From positions 1-8,741 of the forward strand of contig JACQUR010000415.1 of NCBI GenBank assembly GCA_016210245.1: a DNA stretch of 8,741 nt, read 5' to 3'. Below are positions 6,039-8,741 of the stretch, in pieces (position 1 is the first letter of the stretch; each line of letters starts with the position of its first letter). The stretch comes from Chloroflexota bacterium. Lineage in GTDB: Bacteria; Chloroflexota; UBA6077; JACQUR01. The notes beneath the pieces were generated by a model. The model saw nothing but the letters and a program-made list of their open reading frames with translations, made no database searches and was not told where the DNA came from. Both the position numbers and the translations under genes were made by a program.

Positions 6039-6069
6039 CTGGACCCAGCATTTCACGAGTCACAGCGTA

Positions 6070-6375
6070 CTAGTCCGAACTCTTCGCGGGGGTCGTGCTG
6101 TCGGCCTTATCCGTGGCGCCGCCGGCGCTCGTCGACTTGGCCGTATCGGCCTTCGCGCCGTTCTTGCTGGGGGAGGGGGCGCCGTTGGCGCTCGAACTGG
6201 AGCGATTGTCCGTGTTGTAGAAGCCACTGCCCTTGAAGATCACGGGGGATGCGTAGACCACGCGGCGCAGGCTTCCACCACACCCTTCGTGAGTGGTCAG
6301 CGCGGCATCACTGAAGCTCTGGCGCCGCTCCAGCGTGCCGCCACACGCCTGACATTCGTACACGTATGTAGGCAA
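6070..6375 (-). CDS. FmdB-family zinc-ribbon protein
   Basis: A 101-aa small protein of the FmdB/CxxC regulatory family, whose molecular role is poorly known (putative nucleic-acid or protein binding). The N-terminus PTYVYECQACGG, then QSFSDAALT and VIFKGSGFYNTDNR, are hallmarks of the family. The zinc ligands look like Cys8, Cys11, His29 and Cys32. The usual second CPxC is here HEGC, giving a C-C-H-C site. The C-terminal 45 residues are a low-complexity Ser/Ala/Lys/Thr tail. The start is TTG 6375: family alignment begins exactly there (PTYVYEC) and AAAGGAGG lies 9 nt upstream. The frame remains open to ATG 6660, but that would run through its own promoter and into the next gene. An extended -10 promoter precedes it. 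Confidence 0.9.
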   Translation of the reverse strand: MPTYVYECQACGGTLERRQSFSDAALTTHEGCGGSLRRVVYASPVIFKGSGFYNTDNRSSSSANGAPSPSKNGAKADTAKSTSAGGATDKADSTTPAKSSD

Positions 6376-6384
6376 GCGGCAACG

Positions 6385-6392
6385 CCTCCTTT
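6385..6392 (-). promoter_or_regulatory. Shine-Dalgarno fixing the TTG start of the FmdB-family gene
   Basis: On the minus strand AAAGGAGG stands 9 nt before TTG 6375. It supports a TTG start over any upstream ATG in the same frame. Confidence 0.75.
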
Positions 6393-6419
6393 CATCACTA
6401 CTGAGAGAGTACAGAGAGG

Positions 6420-6441
6420 GGGCCGGCCGGCCGGCTGGCCC
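6420..6441. repeat. GGCCGGCC self-complementary block in the FmdB-gene leader
   Basis: GGGCCGGCCGG (6420-6430) abuts CCGGCTGGCCC (6431-6441); the arms are complementary at 10 of 11 positions. It falls inside the predicted 5' leader of the zinc-ribbon gene, about 30 nt upstream of its Shine-Dalgarno. A second GGCCGGCCGGCC occurs at 6509-6520, at the end of the neighbouring gene. Confidence 0.5.
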
Positions 6442-6460
6442 TGCACCTTGGTACGGCAGC

Positions 6461-6469
6461 ATTATAGCA
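6461..6469 (-). promoter_or_regulatory. Extended -10 promoter of the FmdB-family gene
   Basis: On the minus strand TGCTATAAT gives a perfect -10 hexamer (6461-6466) with the TGn extension (6467-6469). The -35 region (CATCTT at 17 nt) is poor, as is usual for extended -10 promoters. The start point would be near 6454, leaving a leader of about 80 nt. The gene therefore probably does not depend on the upstream lipoprotein gene for transcription. Confidence 0.7.
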
Positions 6470-6505
6470 AAGGCCGTGTGAGAAAGATGTAGGCTTGGCC
6501 CCGGG

Positions 6506-6934
6506 TCAGGCCGGCCGGCCGCCCTCGCACAGCACCAGCTTGGAGGCCCGATCGGTGTGGTACTCGAAGCGCCGGCCTCCAGCCTCGAGCACGACGAGGT
6601 AGCCGGGCGTGATGACCTGGGCGTACAGCATGCCGGGCGCCGGACAGCCGAGGCTCGCATCCCGCCACTCGCGCTCCTCGACCTGGACTGCCTGGACCTG
6701 GTCGATCCCTACCCCGGCGCGGGCGGCCACATCGGCCCGGGCGCGGCTCACCAGCGCCTGCTCAGGTCCCGACGGGCCGGGACTGGCGCTCACGCGGCCC
6801 TCGGGCGAGGGCGTCGGGGCCGTCGGTGGGGGCGCGAGCGGGGTAGGCGGGGGTGGGCCGGGCGCGGGGGCGCAGGCGAGGGCAACGAGGACGAGCGACA
6901 GCAGCGCGGGCAGGAGCACTCGCACATCCAACAT
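6506..6934 (-). CDS. Putative secreted protein or lipoprotein with Pro-rich linker
   Basis: A 142-aa protein that I do not assign to a named family. Residues 5-20 form a hydrophobic signal segment ending in VALAC, so Cys21 could be lipidated, although the lipobox is not canonical (Ala at -3, Leu at -2). Residues 22-55 are a Pro/Ala/Ser-rich linker. Residues 58-138 look like a small folded domain: ADVAARAGV, VEEREWRDASLGCPAPGM, YAQVITPGYLVVLEAGG, FEYHTD and a final LVLC. Cys97 and Cys136 could form a disulfide. I have the impression that this domain recurs in small exported proteins of Chloroflexota and Cyanobacteria, but I cannot verify it. It follows the glycosyltransferase gene by 24 bp on the same strand, probably in one transcript. 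The Shine-Dalgarno at ATG 6934 is weak. Confidence 0.75.
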   Translation of the reverse strand: MLDVRVLLPALLSLVLVALACAPAPGPPPPTPLAPPPTAPTPSPEGRVSASPGPSGPEQALVSRARADVAARAGVGIDQVQAVQVEEREWRDASLGCPAPGMLYAQVITPGYLVVLEAGGRRFEYHTDRASKLVLCEGGRPA

Positions 6935-6958
6935 CCAGCCTGCACGACCCAGGACGGC

Positions 6959-8623
6959 TCACGGCCGCAGCGGGTCGAGAGGATCGAGATCATGTACTAC
7001 ATCATAGATCGAAACCTGGGCAATCGTCGCCCTGGCGCCCACCGACTGCACCCGCGCGTAGAACGCCTCTGCCTCGCGACTGCCGTGGACCAGCACGAAG
7101 GCGGGGCGCGGCGCGACATGCACCAGGTGAGCGTAGGGGGTGAAGCGGTTGAATCCATTCGAGAGCACGCTCGCCACAATCTGCTCCTGGCTCTCGAAGG
7201 CGAGCGGGTAGGTGAGCCAGTAGTCGGCGTAGACGCGCGTGAGGTCCTGGCTGGCCAGGAAGGCGATCAGCTCGGTGCGGTTCTCGGGCGTGCTTCGCCC
7301 GGCGGTGGTAGGCAGGCCGAGCCACGGATCGGCGGTCGCCAGGTTGGAGAGATTGAGGGCGAGCGGCACCAGGAGCGCGGCCAGGAAGAGCGGCCGGCGG
7401 GCACGCAGGCGCCAGGCCAGAGCGGCGTACAGCGGCACGAGGGTGTACAGCGGCAGAGCATACCGCGGCTCGGTGACCAGCTCGGCAAAGCGGGTGAACG
7501 GCAGGAGGACGACCGCCGCGCCGAACAGGCCAACCAGCAGGGCCGGGCCAGTGGCCTCGACGCCCTTGCCGCGCACGAGAGCCCACAGGGTGCGCCGGTA
7601 GGGGAACAGGCCAGCCACCAGCAGCGCGTCGGCGGCGAGCGCGACCAGGAGATTGCCGGCCGGGCGGGTGGGCCAGTCAGCTCGCCACAGGTCCACGTCG
7701 CTGGTGGGCTGGCCCAGCCCGACCAGGACTGGCAACCCCAGGCGCCACAGCCCGCGCACGTTGCCCGGCACCTCGGCCAGGGTGACGGCGCTGCCCTTCA
7801 GCGCGTCCGCGCTGGCCAGGTCGTTGCTCAGGTTGTCGGCGATGAGCGGCGCCGCGCCCAGGCAGAAGCCCAGGAGCGCCGGCAGGAGCAGGAGCACGAG
7901 GCGCTGCCGCACCTGCAGTCCCAGGTAGGCGGCGATGGGCACCAGGTAGAGGACGGCGAGCTGGTTGGTCCAGAAGGCCAGGCCGGCCACCAGCCCAAGC
8001 CCGGCGCTCCACCACCCCTGGCGGCGTTGCGCCGGCAACGCCAGCGCCAGCAGCAGCGCCGCCTGGCCGAGGCAGAGCAGCTCGGCGTACCCGCCCCGCG
8101 GCTTGACGCTCCACACGGCCAGCATAGTAGGTGGCAGCGCCAGGTAGAGGGCCGAGAGCAGCGCCGGGCCGCGGCCGAACAGGCGCAGGGCCAGCAGGTA
8201 GCTGAGCAGCACGAAGCCGACGGAGTAGAGGGCTGGCACGAGCTTCAGAGTGAAGGTGTTGGCGCCCAGCAGGGCGAAGGCGAGCGCGACGGAGTAGGCC
8301 TCCAGGGCGCCCATGTAGCTCTGGCCCCAGTAGAAGACCGGGCGATCGCCCTCCAGGATGTGGCGGGCCATCAGCCCGACCACCGCCTCATCGGCCTCCA
8401 GCCAGCCGAGAGGGCTGAGGATCACACCGAGCCGCACCGCCAGCGCCGCCGCCAGCACCAGGGCGAGCAGGGGCCAGTGGCGGGTAGCGAGGCGCGACCC
8501 TTTGGCAGGTTCGGGTGGGTGCTTCGTCCGGCTCAGGATGAACAGGGGGCCTTCGACCGGCTCAGGATGAGCGAGACGAGTGGTTGGTACGGGGGGCAGA
8601 CGATCGGGGCGGCGGAGGTTCAT
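6959..8623 (-). CDS. Polytopic GT-C-fold glycosyltransferase (ArnT/PMT-like, GT39/83 type)
   Basis: A 554-aa membrane protein that probably transfers a sugar from a lipid-phosphate donor to an extracytoplasmic acceptor. The acceptor is unknown. The first membrane helix (residues about 51-70) is followed by LEADEA, where Asp78-Glu79 occupy the position of the catalytic acid in the first outer loop of GT-C enzymes. PVFYWGQSYMGALEAY then resembles the conserved loop of such proteins. At least ten further hydrophobic segments follow up to about residue 430, and then a soluble C-terminal domain of about 120 aa. ATG 8623 is the only credible start; its Shine-Dalgarno is weak. Residues about 19-42 (HPEPVEGP, ILSRTKHP, PEPAKGS) are encoded by dispersed-repeat DNA and not by family sequence. 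The gene is upstream of, and probably co-transcribed with, the lipoprotein gene. Confidence 0.85.
   Translation of the reverse strand: MNLRRPDRLPPVPTTRLAHPEPVEGPLFILSRTKHPPEPAKGSRLATRHWPLLALVLAAALAVRLGVILSPLGWLEADEAVVGLMARHILEGDRPVFYWGQSYMGALEAYSVALAFALLGANTFTLKLVPALYSVGFVLLSYLLALRLFGRGPALLSALYLALPPTMLAVWSVKPRGGYAELLCLGQAALLLALALPAQRRQGWWSAGLGLVAGLAFWTNQLAVLYLVPIAAYLGLQVRQRLVLLLLPALLGFCLGAAPLIADNLSNDLASADALKGSAVTLAEVPGNVRGLWRLGLPVLVGLGQPTSDVDLWRADWPTRPAGNLLVALAADALLVAGLFPYRRTLWALVRGKGVEATGPALLVGLFGAAVVLLPFTRFAELVTEPRYALPLYTLVPLYAALAWRLRARRPLFLAALLVPLALNLSNLATADPWLGLPTTAGRSTPENRTELIAFLASQDLTRVYADYWLTYPLAFESQEQIVASVLSNGFNRFTPYAHLVHVAPRPAFVLVHGSREAEAFYARVQSVGARATIAQVSIYDVVHDLDPLDPLRP
8499..8570. 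repeat. Direct copies of a dispersed repeat inside the glycosyltransferase 5' end
   Basis: Two 20-nt units, CTTCGTCCGGCTCAGGATGA (8522-8541) and CTTCGACCGGCTCAGGATGA (8551-8570), differ at one base and are 29 nt apart. A more diverged unit CCTTTGGCAGGTTCGGG lies at 8499-8515. The core resembles the common CTTCGACAGGCTCAGGATGA-type intergenic repeat found in many high-GC genomes. That repeat, when translated, gives PEPVEG or ILSLSKG peptides, as seen here. Confidence 0.75.
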
Positions 8624-8707
8624 CGCCCGCCGAGCTTAGGGGAAAGGCGAGCCGGGCGGCAAGTGGGGTGGGCCAGGCGGGTCCGTCCAGTTCTTGTGCG
8701 TGGAGGT

Positions 8708-8739
8708 CGTAGGGGCAGACCGGGCCGTCGCCCCCTACG
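8708..8739. repeat. Inverted repeat at the right window edge
   Basis: CGTAGGGG (8708-8715) pairs with CCCCTACG (8732-8739) across 16 nt, some of which can also pair (GAC with GTC). It lies about 85 nt upstream of the glycosyltransferase start. It has the look of a GTAGGGGC-type dispersed palindrome or a terminator hairpin of a gene beyond the window. Bases 8624-8741 show no gene and no clear promoter. Confidence 0.5.
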
Positions 8740-8741
8740 GC

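Larger units (their letters stand above)
5761..6069. other. 309-bp gene-free spacer between receiver gene and zinc-ribbon gene
   Basis: No credible gene or tRNA is seen here. It holds the 24-bp inverted repeat (5981-6038) near the zinc-ribbon gene and, nearer the receiver gene, an 8-bp inverted repeat TGGCAGGG-cataa-CCCTGCCA (5789-5809). I found no convincing sigma70 promoter for the receiver-tsaD pair. The open frames crossing it are short and of biased composition. Confidence 0.6.

Noticed and set aside
5707..6492. 261-aa plus-strand open frame across the 309-bp spacer and the FmdB gene
   Set aside because: It runs through the 24-bp palindrome and antisense to a recognisable zinc-ribbon gene; no start signal or domain.
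6376..6660. N-terminal extension of the FmdB frame to ATG 6660
   Set aside because: It would cross an extended -10 promoter and a strong Shine-Dalgarno and overlap the lipoprotein gene; family similarity begins at TTG 6375.
8499..8570. Possible CRISPR-like repeats with 9-nt gaps
   Set aside because: Units are only 20 nt with tiny gaps, inside a coding frame, and match a common dispersed intergenic repeat.
1..8741. New defence or mobile system spanning the window
   Set aside because: The genes are mainly housekeeping (groESL, tsaD, ubiD-type) with individual envelope and regulatory genes; I see no transposase, integrase, nuclease-helicase set or other coherent module.

Overview
This is an 8.7 kb piece of a GC-rich bacterial chromosome. 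Apart from a small gene pair at the left edge, every recognisable gene is on the minus strand. Chaperonin, t6A and UbiD-type genes, a perfect CIRCE operator, several GC-rich palindromic intergenic repeats and the style of the GT-C and lipoprotein genes suggest a Chloroflexota-like organism. That assignment is an inference from protein character, not a phylogeny.

Layout from left to right. Positions 1-470 hold an AbrB/MazE-type antitoxin gene on the plus strand, followed by the first two dozen codons of a PIN-domain (VapC-type) toxin that is cut off. This pair converges on a complete UbiD-family decarboxylase gene (486-1898, minus), which has its own sigma70-like promoter. A 212-bp spacer with a 15-bp hairpin and a heptanucleotide tandem repeat leads to groEL (2111-3724) and groES (3763-4068). 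These two form a classic groES-groEL operon with a promoter and a perfect CIRCE element (4158-4184), so HrcA-type heat-shock repression is expected. Upstream lies tsaD (4307-5311), which shares an ATGA with a stand-alone receiver-domain response regulator (5308-5760). A 309-bp spacer carries a perfect 24-bp inverted repeat. It is followed by an FmdB-family zinc-ribbon gene that starts with TTG (6070-6375), a small Pro-rich secreted or lipoprotein gene (6506-6934) and a large GT-C-type membrane glycosyltransferase gene (6959-8623). The N-terminus of the glycosyltransferase is built from translated copies of a dispersed repeat.

How the genes relate: groES and groEL form one regulated folding module. 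The receiver and tsaD genes are probably translated together. The glycosyltransferase and lipoprotein genes are 24 bp apart and may form one envelope-related transcript. ubiD and the zinc-ribbon gene each appear to have their own promoter. I do not see a complete new defence, mobile or biosynthetic system. The most notable items are the truncated toxin next to an intact antitoxin, the palindromic repeats, the repeat-derived N-terminus of the glycosyltransferase, and the receiver-tsaD coupling.
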